A stretch of 50,200 nt of DNA from Planomonospora parontospora (GTDB lineage: Bacteria > Actinomycetota > Actinomycetes > Streptosporangiales > Streptosporangiaceae). The notes beneath the pieces were generated by a model. That model ran no database searches and was not told the DNA's origin. It saw only the letters and a program-made list of their open reading frames with translations. Where the stretch lies: positions 1 to 50,200 of the forward strand of contig BMQD01000031.1 of assembly GCA_014647935.1 (NCBI GenBank). The letters are read 5' to 3'. Below, piece by piece: positions 23,424 to 30,708 of the stretch. Position numbers and translations under genes: made by a program. Each line of letters opens with the position of its first letter. Position 1 is the stretch's first letter.

Positions 23424-23996
23424 ATGCGCGGGCTCGTGTGGATGAAGGACGAGGGGGCCGAGTACGCCGAGGTGGACCTCTCGTCGGGGCTGACGGCGGT
23501 CGGGGTGGCGATCGGGACGGATCCGGTGCCCTACCGCCTGGAGTACTCCCTGCGCACCTCGGCCGAGTACGTGACCGAGCTGCTGACCGTGCGGGCGCAT
23601 GGGGCGGGCTGGGCGCGCGCGCTCGACCTGCGGCGCGGCACCGACGGCGGCTGGTCCTGCGAGACCAAGTGCGAGGGCGGGCTCGAAGGGCCGGAGCCCG
23701 GCGGGGACATGATGGGCCTCAACGACGCGCTCGACTGCGACCTCGCCCTGTCCCCGCTGACCAACACGATGCCGCTGCTCCGCCACGGCCTGCTGCGGAG
23801 CCAGGGGCGGATGGGCTTCGTGATGGCCCTGGTCCAGGTGCCCCACCTGCACGTGGTCCACCACCCGCAGAGCTACACGCACCTCGGGCCGGACTCCGTG
23901 CGCTTCGAGAGCGAGGGCTTCAGCGCCGACCTCGTCTGCGACGGCGACGGCATCGTCACCGACTACCCGGGCCTGGCGAGGCTGGCGGTCCGCTGA
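23424..23996 (+). CDS. Putative glycolipid-binding domain protein (PF06475-type)
   Basis: 190 aa, cytoplasmic with no signal peptide. The opening GLVWMKDEGAEYAEVDLSSG, then YRLEYSLRTSAEYVTELLTV, WARALDLRRGTDGGWSC and LNDALDCDLALSPLTNTMPL match the conserved blocks of the PA1994-like putative glycolipid-binding family. The later segment (QVPHLHVVHHPQSYTHL then VRFESEGFSADLVCDGDGIV) completes the beta-barrel. Biochemical function is essentially unknown. GGAGG lies upstream of ATG 23424. The gene follows the CPBP gene by 94 bp and may be in the same transcript. Confidence 0.82.
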   Translation: MRGLVWMKDEGAEYAEVDLSSGLTAVGVAIGTDPVPYRLEYSLRTSAEYVTELLTVRAHGAGWARALDLRRGTDGGWSCETKCEGGLEGPEPGGDMMGLNDALDCDLALSPLTNTMPLLRHGLLRSQGRMGFVMALVQVPHLHVVHHPQSYTHLGPDSVRFESEGFSADLVCDGDGIVTDYPGLARLAVR

Positions 23997-24166
23997 CCCG
24001 TCCTCCGCCTCGCCGGCCCGCGGCCCGCCGACCTGCCGCCGGCGGTCCGCCGGCCTGACCGTCGCCCGGCTTCGGGTGCATTGTGCTCATGTACAGTGCG
24101 GAGTCGGTATCACCCGGCCGCGCGGTGGGGCCGGCCGGAGGCGGGGCGGGACCGAGGGGGAGAAAC

Positions 24167-24841
24167 GTGTCGGGTGGGGTGCCGGGGATCGACGTCCCCG
24201 ACCGGCGGGGCCGTACTGGGCTGGACCGGGAGGGACTGGACCTGACCGGCAACCCCGGGGTCCGGGTGCGCGAGGTGGAGCTCCTCTCGTCGAGCTGGTA
24301 CGTCCTGCGCAGGACCACGTTCGACTACCTGCGGGCGGACGGCTCCTGGGACACCCAGGAGCGCGAGACCTACGACCGGGGCAACGGCGCCACCGTGCTG
24401 CTCTACGACGCCGGGCGCGGAACGGTCCTGCTGACCCGGCAGTTCCGCTACCCGGTCTACGTCAACGGGCACCCCGACGGCATGCTGCTGGAGACCGCCG
24501 CGGGACTCCTCGACGACGACGACCCGGAGACCGCGATCCGGCGCGAGGCCGCCGAGGAGACGGGCTGTGAGATCGGCGAGGTCCGGCACGTCTTCGACGT
24601 CTACATGAGCCCCGGTTCCGTCACCGAGCGCGTGCACTTCTTCGCCGCGCCGTACAGCACCGCGCACAGGACCTCCGGCGGCGGCGGGGTGGCCGGGGAG
24701 GGGGAGGACATCGAGGTGGTGGAGCTGCCTTTCGCCAAGGCGCTGGACATGATCTCCACCGGGGAGATCGCCGACGCCAAGACGATCATGCTTCTGCAGT
24801 GGGCGGCGCTGTCCGGTCCGTTCTCCGGCCGAGATAGGTGA
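24167..24841 (+). CDS. Nudix hydrolase, GDP-mannose/ADP-ribose pyrophosphatase-like
   Basis: About 224 aa. The region [20 protein letters not shown] and [15 protein letters not shown] is typical of NudK/ADP-ribose pyrophosphatase-type Nudix proteins. [19 protein letters not shown] leads into the Nudix box: [20 protein letters not shown] followed by ETG. The REAAEETG core with its metal-binding glutamates is intact; an Asp replaces one less conserved Glu. It probably cleaves a nucleoside-diphosphate sugar or ADP-ribose. GTG 24167 follows GGGGGAG. Its 3' end overlaps the convergent acetyltransferase gene by 56 bp. Confidence 0.87.
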   Translation: MSGGVPGIDVPDRRGRTGLDREGLDLTGNPGVRVREVELLSSSWYVLRRTTFDYLRADGSWDTQERETYDRGNGATVLLYDAGRGTVLLTRQFRYPVYVNGHPDGMLLETAAGLLDDDDPETAIRREAAEETGCEIGEVRHVFDVYMSPGSVTERVHFFAAPYSTAHRTSGGGGVAGEGEDIEVVELPFAKALDMISTGEIADAKTIMLLQWAALSGPFSGRDR

Positions 24842-25427
24842 GCGGTCCCGGGTCGGCGACGGGGATCTCGTGGAAGCCGAGCCGGTCGTAGAAGGCGCGG
24901 GCCGCGGTGTTGGCGGTGACCATGCCGAGGTGGACGTACTCGACGCCCTTGCGGTGCAGCGCGTCGAGGAAGGCGTTCATGAGCGCGCGCCCGTGGCCCT
25001 TGCGCTGGTGGTCCGGGAGCAGGTCGATGTGGAGGTGCGCGGGGTATCCGGCCAGCTCGGGAACGATCATGCGCTCCGGGCGGTACATGAGATCGATCAT
25101 CACCTCGCTCGGAGTGGACGGCGGCCCGTCCAGAGCGGGGAAGCGCTCTCTCAGTCGGGGCAGCCAGGACGCCCGGTAGGCCTCGACGAAGGCGGGGGTG
25201 TCGGCGGTGCCCAGGACGTAGCCGACGGCACGCTCCCCGTCGTCGAGGACGAAGGTCAGGTCGGGCTCCAGCTCGGCGTAAGGAGCTGCGAAAATGCTCG
25301 GCATCAGCTCCAGGTCGGGGTAGATGTGCCGGGAGTCGCCGCCCTCGTGGGCGGTGCGCACGCAGATGTCGTAGAGCGCGGCGTGGTCGGTGGCGCGGTA
25401 CGGCCGGACGATCGTCATGGGGTCCAT
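24786..25427 (-). CDS. GNAT-family N-acetyltransferase (O-GlcNAcase C-terminal-like)
   Basis: About 213 aa. The N-terminal half ([20 protein letters not shown], then [20 protein letters not shown]) is characteristic of a GNAT group resembling the acetyltransferase-like domain of O-GlcNAcases. The acetyl-CoA-binding loop is [20 protein letters not shown] (Q/RxxGxG/A), and the C-terminal motif is [19 protein letters not shown]. The substrate is unknown. ATG 25427 has GGGAG at good spacing; a second ATG at 25418 is possible. The last 56 bp are shared with the Nudix gene on the other strand. Confidence 0.87.
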   Translation of the reverse strand: MDPMTIVRPYRATDHAALYDICVRTAHEGGDSRHIYPDLELMPSIFAAPYAELEPDLTFVLDDGERAVGYVLGTADTPAFVEAYRASWLPRLRERFPALDGPPSTPSEVMIDLMYRPERMIVPELAGYPAHLHIDLLPDHQRKGHGRALMNAFLDALHRKGVEYVHLGMVTANTAARAFYDRLGFHEIPVADPGPLTYLGRRTDRTAPPTAEA

Positions 25428-25523
25428 GATGCTCCCGCTGGGAGCGCTCTCACAAGATATGCGGGTGTGGGAAGATCGAATTCGGCGTCGTTCCGCTCCG
25501 GCGGTGATCGGTAGGGTGTTCGC

Positions 25524-26015
25524 GTGGTCGAGGTGAGGTTGAGGGGGTGGCACCCCGGTGACGTGCCCGCCGTGCTCGCGGCCTTCGCCGTGCCGGACAT
25601 GGCCCGGCAGGCGGCCAGGCCGATCGACACGCCCGAGGCCGCGCTGGAGTGGATGGGCTTCTGGGGGTTCCGGGACGACGCGCAGGCCTTCGCCGTCACG
25701 GTGAACGGCGAGGTCGTCGGGAACGTGGCGGTGAGCAACATCGACGCCCACGACACGGGGTGGGTCTCCTACTGGACCTCGCCGCACGCCCGGGGCAGGG
25801 GTGTCGCGACGGCGGCGGCGGCCGCGCTGGCCGAGTGGGCGTTCAGGGAGCGCGGGTTGTTCCGCCTCGAACTGGGACACCGGCTGGACAACCCCGCCTC
25901 GTGCGCGGTGGCGGTTCGGGCGGGGTTCGCGGCCGAGGGGATCGAACGGGCCAAGCTGAGGTACGGGGACGAACGTCACGACGTGGAGCGGCACGCCCGG
26001 CTGGCCACGGACTGA
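25524..26015 (+). CDS. GNAT-family N-acetyltransferase (RimJ/RimL-like)
   Basis: 163 aa. It shows the RimJ/RimL-type layout: VEVRLRGWHPGDVPAVLAAF, WGFRDDAQAFAVTVNGEVVG, then NVAVSNIDAHDTGWVSYWTS and the acetyl-CoA loop HARGRGVATAAAAALAEWAF, ending RLELGHRLDNPASCAVAVRA. The target could be a small molecule or a protein N-terminus. TAGGGT (25512-25517) ends 6 nt before GTG 25524 with no ribosome-binding site, so the message is probably leaderless. The stop codon is embedded in a tandem repeat (26012-26070). Confidence 0.88.
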   Translation: MVEVRLRGWHPGDVPAVLAAFAVPDMARQAARPIDTPEAALEWMGFWGFRDDAQAFAVTVNGEVVGNVAVSNIDAHDTGWVSYWTSPHARGRGVATAAAAALAEWAFRERGLFRLELGHRLDNPASCAVAVRAGFAAEGIERAKLRYGDERHDVERHARLATD

Positions 26016-26070
26016 GGGCCGAGGGGCCGGTTCTGAGGGCCGACCGGTTCTGAGGGCCGAGCGGCCGGTT
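26012..26070. repeat. Imperfect tandem repeats carrying the stop codon of the acetyltransferase gene
   Basis: Three copies start CTGAGGGCCGA: 26012-26032 (21 bp), 26033-26049 (17 bp, 4-bp shorter) and 26050-26070 (21 bp). The TGA of the acetyltransferase gene is in the first copy, so TGA is repeated twice more downstream. This mirrors the arrangement at 15133-15210. Confidence 0.85.
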
Positions 26071-26100
26071 CCGGCGGTCACGGGCCGCCACGGGAGCGGG

Positions 26101-26454
26101 TCAGAGGGTCCTCAGCCCGGCCAGGACGTCGCGGAGGAGGTCCACCCGGGGCTGCGCCCCGCCCGATGACGTCCGTACGGTCACCAGCCCGGCGTCACGC
26201 AGGTCCCCCAGGAGGACGCCGACGACCCCGACGGCCAGGCCGGTGCCGGATGCCAGCTCGGCCACCGAGATCGGCCGCCGGCAGGCCGCCAGGACCCTGC
26301 GGTGCTCCGGCGAGAGGCCGGGGGCCGCGGACCCGGTCGCCGAGACCGTGGCGATCAGGTCGAACCGGGCACCGGTCGGCCGGGTCCGTCCCCTGGTGAC
26401 CGTGTAGGGGCGGATGATCGGTCCGGCGTCCTGGTCGAGCCAGCGCTCCGTCAT
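26101..26454 (-). CDS. DUF742 protein (conservon CvnC-like)
   Basis: 117 aa. It begins MTERWLDQDAGPIIRPYTVT then RGRTRPTGARFDLIATV, the diagnostic DUF742 opening (D-x-G-P-x-x-RPYxxTxGRTxP). A winged-helix-like C-terminus follows (LSPEHRRVLAACRRPISVAE then LASGTGLAVGVVGVLLGDLR). In actinobacterial conservons this protein is encoded with a sensor kinase (CvnA), a roadblock/LC7 protein (CvnB) and a Ras-like GTPase (CvnD). Here the start overlaps the kinase stop by 4 bp, and neither a roadblock nor a GTPase gene is present on either side. Confidence 0.93.
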   Translation of the reverse strand: MTERWLDQDAGPIIRPYTVTRGRTRPTGARFDLIATVSATGSAAPGLSPEHRRVLAACRRPISVAELASGTGLAVGVVGVLLGDLRDAGLVTVRTSSGGAQPRVDLLRDVLAGLRTL

Positions 26455-28703
26455 TTCCCATCACCCTCCTGCTCGGCACGGCGCCATCCCTCGCGGAACG
26501 ACGCCAGGACGCGGCTCGGCACGGGGGGCGGCTCTTCGCCGTCCGGGTGCCGTGACCGCTGCGGCAGGCCGCCGGGTACGGCCTGCCGCGGGGGGGCCTG
26601 CCCGGGCACGGTACGCCGGACACGCCTGGGCAGGCCGCCGCCCGTGGCGGCGGCCCGCTCGGATCGGACCGGCTCGGATCGGACCGGCTCGGATCGGACC
26701 GGCTCGGATCGGACCGGCTCGGATCGGACCGGTTCGGCCCCGATCGGTTCGGGCCGCTCGGCCTGTTCGACCGGTTCGGTCCTTTCGGCCCGCTCGACCT
26801 GGACCGGCCGCTCGGCGGGCGGCTCCGGTGTCTCGGCGACCAGCTCGTCCGGGATGAGCACGATCGCGGTGGTGCCGCCGAACGGTGACGGCCGCAGGGA
26901 GACGCGGATACCGTGGCGGGCGGCGAGTCTGCCGACGACGAACAGGCCGAGCCGGTCGCTGTCGGCCAGGTCGAACTCCGGCGGGTGCGCCAGGCGTTCG
27001 TTGAGCTGGGCCATCTCCTCCGGGCTCATCCCGAGGCCGCGGTCCTCGACCTCGATCGCGTACCCCCGGGCGGCGGGCTCGCCCTGCACGAGCACCGGGG
27101 TGTTCGGGGGCGAGAAGATCGCGGCGTTCTCCACCAGTTCGGCGACCAGGTGGACCACGTCGGTGACGACCGTGCCGGCGAGCGCCGGGCCGTGCGGCAC
27201 CTCGACCGTGACGCGGCGGTAGTCCTCGACCTCCTCGACCGCGGCGCGGACCACGTCGTAGATCGCGACCGGGGTCCGCCAGCCGCGGCCGGGCACCGAG
27301 CCGGACAGGATGATCAGTCCTTCGGAGTGCCGCCGCATGCGGGTGGTCAGGTGGTCCAGGGCGAACAGGTTCTCCAGGGTCTCCGGGTCGGTGGCCCTCC
27401 GCTCCATCGTCTCCAGCATGGCGAGCTGCCGGTGCAGGAGGGACTGGCTGCGCCTGGCCAGGTTGACGAAGACCTTGCCCACGCCCTTGCGCATCTCGGC
27501 CTGGCCGACGGCGGCCTCGACGGCCGTCCGCTGCACCGAGGAGAACGCCTCGCCGACGCTCACGATCTCGGCGGTGGTGCCGTGGTTCAGCGCGGGGGAC
27601 TCCGAGACCGGGCAGACGTCCTCGCCCCTGCGCAACCGCGCGACCACGTCGGGCAGGCGCCGGTTCGCCAGGTCGAGGGCCGCCTGCTGGAGGCCGACGA
27701 GCTCGGAGCCGATCCGGCGGCCGAAGCGCACCGAGACGAAGATCGAGGCCGCGACCGCGACCAGGCCGAGCCCGCCGGCGACGCCGATCTGGATCAGGGT
27801 TCCGGCGGCCAGCGGCTCGGCGCGGTCGGCGATGCGCTGGCTGATGTCGCCGGCGAGTCGGTCGAGGGTGTCGGAGAGGGCGATGGCGGCCGTCGCCCAG
27901 GAGGCTTCGGGCCGGGCCGCGGTGGTGAAGGTGTTCTCGACGCGTTCGAAGGCGGAGTGGGCCGGCGAGGTCGCCAGGCGCGCGTAGGACGCCTGGAACT
28001 CCTCGTCGAGCTGCTTGACGCCGATCGAGTAGAGCAGCCTGCGGCTGGTGGTCAACTCGGCGAACCGCGCGCGCTCCTGCGCACCGATGGCACGGGCGGA
28101 GACGACCCCGGAGACGATCGCGGCCTGCCGGCTCAGCATCTCGCGGCTCCGCCCGACCACGGTGGCTGCCCGGACCTGGTCGATCAGGTCGATGTCGGCG
28201 GAGATCCGGAGCTTCTCGTAGACGTCGAAGGCCAGCTGGACGATCTCGCTGTAGGCGTCGAGGGTCTGCAGCCGCCCGGCGGAGCGGGTGTCCACCCCGC
28301 TGCGGGCCTCGGTGAGCCGGTCCGCCGCTGTCAGCAGCCGGACGATCCGCTCCCACAGGGGGCCGGGGATGTCCGCCCGGCCCTCCGCGGACATCCGGTC
28401 GAGCTCCGCGCGCGCGGTGTTGGTCCTGGACCGCTGGGCGTCCAGTGCGGAACGGGAGGCCGCCGGGTCGCCCAGGAAGGTCAGGGACAGCAGCCGCTCG
28501 TGCTGCAGGGCGGTGGCGAACGCGCGGGTCGGGACGGTCACGTGCTCGTGGACCGTGCGGACGACGAGAAGCTCCTGGCCGCTCCGCAGGGTGATCGCCG
28601 CCGCAAAACCCCAGATCGTCACGAGGGAGACGAGGGGGACCAGGAGCAGAGTGAAGATCTTGGTCTTGATCGAATATGTGCGGCGGGTCACAATACCTCG
28701 CAT
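26451..28703 (-). CDS. Conservon-type sensor histidine kinase with nitrate/nitrite-sensing (NIT) domain (CvnA-like)
   Basis: About 750 aa membrane protein. TM1 is SIKTKIFTLLLVPLVSLVTI then WGFAAAITL. An extracytoplasmic helical NIT-type sensor domain spans about 55-290 (LQHERLLSLTFLGDP, VSARAIGAQERARF). TM2 is GTLIQIGVAGGLGLVAVAAS followed by a HAMP-like stretch. A dimerisation helix has NLARRSQSLLHRQLAMLETM and FALDHLTTRMRRHSE, followed by the HATPase domain LVAELVENAAIFSPPNTPVL, then DRGLGMSPEEMAQLNERLAH and GLFVVGRLAARHGIRVSLRP. The Pro/Glu/Arg-rich tail holds a 15-bp tandem repeat. The ligand is unknown. Only DUF742 accompanies it, so the conservon is incomplete. A GTG at 28691 is an alternative start. 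Confidence 0.9.
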   Translation of the reverse strand: MRGIVTRRTYSIKTKIFTLLLVPLVSLVTIWGFAAAITLRSGQELLVVRTVHEHVTVPTRAFATALQHERLLSLTFLGDPAASRSALDAQRSRTNTARAELDRMSAEGRADIPGPLWERIVRLLTAADRLTEARSGVDTRSAGRLQTLDAYSEIVQLAFDVYEKLRISADIDLIDQVRAATVVGRSREMLSRQAAIVSGVVSARAIGAQERARFAELTTSRRLLYSIGVKQLDEEFQASYARLATSPAHSAFERVENTFTTAARPEASWATAAIALSDTLDRLAGDISQRIADRAEPLAAGTLIQIGVAGGLGLVAVAASIFVSVRFGRRIGSELVGLQQAALDLANRRLPDVVARLRRGEDVCPVSESPALNHGTTAEIVSVGEAFSSVQRTAVEAAVGQAEMRKGVGKVFVNLARRSQSLLHRQLAMLETMERRATDPETLENLFALDHLTTRMRRHSEGLIILSGSVPGRGWRTPVAIYDVVRAAVEEVEDYRRVTVEVPHGPALAGTVVTDVVHLVAELVENAAIFSPPNTPVLVQGEPAARGYAIEVEDRGLGMSPEEMAQLNERLAHPPEFDLADSDRLGLFVVGRLAARHGIRVSLRPSPFGGTTAIVLIPDELVAETPEPPAERPVQVERAERTEPVEQAERPEPIGAEPVRSEPVRSEPVRSEPVRSEPVRSERAAATGGGLPRRVRRTVPGQAPPRQAVPGGLPQRSRHPDGEEPPPVPSRVLASFREGWRRAEQEGDGK
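26656..26730. repeat. Five 15-bp tandem repeats in the sensor-kinase tail
   Basis: Five copies of GGCTCGGATCGGACC (first copy starts CG instead of GG) at 15-bp steps, followed by degenerate copies to about 26790. On the coding strand they read Ser-Glu-Pro-Val-Arg repeated. Copy-number change keeps the frame. Confidence 0.93.
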
Positions 28704-28877
28704 CGTGGATATGCGCGGTTAACGGTGGCGAAACTGTAGCAACGCGGAGCACGCGCGGCCAGGGACGCGCGACCCCCTTCCGCGGCGCCCCTGAGGAGAA
28801 AAATTCTGTGTCCCCGAGGTAATGCGGAACCGCGGGCACTCCGGGCACGTCTTTCCTGAGGATTAGGGGAGGCGTCC

Positions 28878-29219
28878 ATGACAGGGATGGCGGAGCTGGC
28901 CGGAGCAGAGCTGGCCCGCGCGGCGCAGGCCGTGCTGACCAGGGGCGACGAGCTCGAGCAGTCGGGGGCCGTGCAGCTGGTCAGGTTCGGCCCGCTGCGG
29001 GTGATCGCCGAGGTGGACGACTCCGCCGCGTGCGTGGACTTCCAGGTGGCCGACGGGGTCCTGCGGTGGTCCTGCACCTGCCGCGAGGGCCGGGAGGGCG
29101 CGTTCTGCGCCCACTGCGCGGCGACGGCTCAGTCGGTCAGGAGGAAGACGGAGAGGAAGGCCTTCTCCGGGGTGTCGTCGGTCACGGCCTCCGAGAGCGC
29201 GGTCCGGATCGCGTCGTAG
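28878..29219 (+). CDS. Small SWIM zinc-finger protein
   Basis: 113 aa. An N-terminal helix (AELAGAELARAAQAVLTRGD) and beta segment (GAVQLVRFGPLRVIAEVDD) precede the SWIM motif VLRWSCTCREGREGAFCAHC (CxCxnCxHC). SWIM fingers bind DNA or protein and are usually found in much larger proteins such as helicases and transposases, so a stand-alone 113-aa copy is unusual. GGGAGG lies upstream of ATG 28878. The last 91 bp overlap the convergent barstar-like gene, and the C-terminal tail after CAHC looks like low-complexity read-through. Confidence 0.72.
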   Translation: MTGMAELAGAELARAAQAVLTRGDELEQSGAVQLVRFGPLRVIAEVDDSAACVDFQVADGVLRWSCTCREGREGAFCAHCAATAQSVRRKTERKAFSGVSSVTASESAVRIAS

Positions 29220-29488
29220 GCGGGGCGGTCGGCGTCCCTCAGGACCGCGGTCTTCGTCCAGACGAGCGCGTGCTCGCCGGGCGGCAACCAGGACAGGTCG
29301 GTCAGGCAGTCGTACAGCGCGTCGAGGTTGTTGCCGAAGGTGTCGGGGAACGACAGCGCCTCGGCGATGGCCGTCATGGCCTCGGCCGAGGTGGTGATCT
29401 CCGAGCCGTCCAGCCGGTGCGGCGTGGCGGTGCCGATCCTCTGCCGGAAGGCGGCCTCGGCGCCTTCCTCGAACGTTCCCCTGGACAA
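29129..29488 (-). CDS. Barstar-family protein (orphan ribonuclease-inhibitor-like)
   Basis: About 119 aa. The barstar fold is evident: TPHRLDGSEITTSAEAMTAI, then AEALSFPDTFGNNLDALYDC (F-P-x-x-F/Y-G-x-N-x-D-A-L/F-x-D signature), LTDLSWLPPGEHALVWTKTA and AYDAIRTALSEAVTDDTPEK-AFLSVFLL. Barstar proteins inhibit barnase-type ribonucleases by an acidic helix. No barnase-like gene is in the window, so this is an orphan antitoxin or a regulatory partner. TTG 29488 is chosen because GGAGGT stands 7 nt upstream; the open frame extends further but without domain. It overlaps the SWIM gene tail to tail by 91 bp. Confidence 0.85.
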   Translation of the reverse strand: MSRGTFEEGAEAAFRQRIGTATPHRLDGSEITTSAEAMTAIAEALSFPDTFGNNLDALYDCLTDLSWLPPGEHALVWTKTAVLRDADRPAYDAIRTALSEAVTDDTPEKAFLSVFLLTD

Positions 29489-29657
29489 CGAGGCCACCTC
29501 CGCGGGTGTCGATGACGAAGGGCCGGTGACGAGGTCGCCGGCGGGAGCGTCGTGGTCCCCGGCGCCGGTGCCCCGGAGTCCCACGCGGGGGAAGCTACCC
29601 GCTCGTACTCGGAGGAAACGGTGGTGGACCGGCCGTCTTCGGCCAGGTCGCAAACAA

Positions 29658-29688
29658 TTGGACTTTCATTGTCTGGTTGTCTGACAAT
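29658..29688 (+). promoter_or_regulatory. EamA promoter with GntR/FadR-type operator TTGTC-T-GACAA
   Basis: TTGTCTGACAA at 29677-29687 is a perfect 5-1-5 palindrome and matches the TnGTnnnACnA consensus of FadR/FCD-type GntR regulators. A second half-site ATTGTC (29668-29673) forms a pair with GACAAT (29683-29688). GACAAT is also a good -10, 6 nt before the ATG at 29695, and TTGGAC (29658-29663) is a possible -35. The operator therefore blocks the promoter. The FCD GntR encoded by the next gene is the obvious binder (inference). Confidence 0.65.
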
Positions 29689-29694
29689 GCTTCC

Positions 29695-30699
29695 ATGAAG
29701 CTCGCCGTTCTCGGCGCCGCCGTGCTCTGGGGCACCGCGGGGACCGCCGGACTGCTCGTCTCCGGGGTGGACCCGATCTCCGTGGCGGCCGCCCGCCTGG
29801 TGGTGGGCGGCCTGGCGCTGGTCGCCACCGCGGTCGCCACGGCGGCCGTCACCGCGGATGGGCCCGCCGTACGGGTGCCGGCTCGCCGGGGCCTGCTCCT
29901 GGCCGCCGCGCTGGGGGTGGCCGCCTACCAGCTCTGCTACTTCGCCGCGATCAGCCGGACCGGTGTGGCCGTCGGCACCGTGGTCGCCATCGGCAGCGGG
30001 CCGGTCTTCACCGGTCTGCTCTCCTGGGCGCTGGACCGCGTCGCCCCCACCCGGCGCTGGGCCGGGGCGACCGCGGCGGCGGTCGCGGGCTGCGCCGTAC
30101 TCACCGGCGGGGGAGGGCAGGTCCGCGCGGACGGCGTCCTGCTCGCGCTCCTCGGCGGGCTGCTCTACGCGTTCTACGCGGTGGCGGCGGCCCGGGTGAT
30201 CGGTTCCGGCGTCCCCTCGGACACGGTCATGGGCGCGCTCTTCGGCGGGGCGGGCCTGGTCATGCTCCCGGTCCTGCTCTGGACGGGCGCCGGCTGGCTC
30301 GCCGAGCCGCGCGGCCTGCTCGCCGTCCTCTACCTCGGCTGCGCCACCACCGCCCTGGCCTACGTCCTGTACGGCAGGGGCCTGCGCACCACCCCGGTGG
30401 CAACCGCGGCGACCCTGGCCCTGGCCGAGCCCGCCGTCGCCGCCCTGCTCGGTGTCGCCGTCCTCGGCGAGCGGTTCACCCCGGTCTCGGCCGCCGGCCT
30501 GCTGCTGATGGGAGCCGGCCTGGTCTCCGCGGCCCTCCCCGAACGGCGCGCGCCGGTACGTCCCGCCGGTGCGGCCGCCGCCTCTGCTTCCGCGGGTGCG
30601 GCCGTCGTCCCCGCCTCCGCCGGCACGGCCGTCGCCTCCGTTCCCGGCGGCGCGCTCGCCGACGACGTGCGGACCGCCGGGCCGGGGTCCCGGCAATAG
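29695..30699 (+). CDS. EamA/DMT-family transporter
   Basis: About 334 aa with ten predicted transmembrane helices in two repeated EamA units. Unit 1 opens KLAVLGAAVLWGTAGTAGLL and includes AAARLVVGGLALVATAVATA and AISRTGVAVGTVVAIGSGPV. Unit 2 includes GVLLALLGGLLYAFYAVAAA, LYLGCATTALAYVLYGRGL and ALAEPAVAALLGVAVLGERF. It is a drug/metabolite exporter of the RhaT/YdcZ kind; the substrate is unknown. The C-terminal tail is a low-complexity Ala/Val/Pro-rich stretch. The start ATG 29695 is taken because the -10 GACAAT ends 6 nt earlier; an upstream in-frame TTG would lie inside the operator. It is followed 9 bp later by the GntR gene. Confidence 0.88.
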   Translation: MKLAVLGAAVLWGTAGTAGLLVSGVDPISVAAARLVVGGLALVATAVATAAVTADGPAVRVPARRGLLLAAALGVAAYQLCYFAAISRTGVAVGTVVAIGSGPVFTGLLSWALDRVAPTRRWAGATAAAVAGCAVLTGGGGQVRADGVLLALLGGLLYAFYAVAAARVIGSGVPSDTVMGALFGGAGLVMLPVLLWTGAGWLAEPRGLLAVLYLGCATTALAYVLYGRGLRTTPVATAATLALAEPAVAALLGVAVLGERFTPVSAAGLLLMGAGLVSAALPERRAPVRPAGAAAASASAGAAVVPASAGTAVASVPGGALADDVRTAGPGSRQ

Positions 30700-30708
30700 G
30701 CTTCCCGT

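Noticed and set aside
26913-28739. A 608-residue plus-strand frame antisense to the conservon sensor kinase
   Set aside because: The minus strand shows membrane helices, NIT and HATPase motifs; the antisense translation has none.
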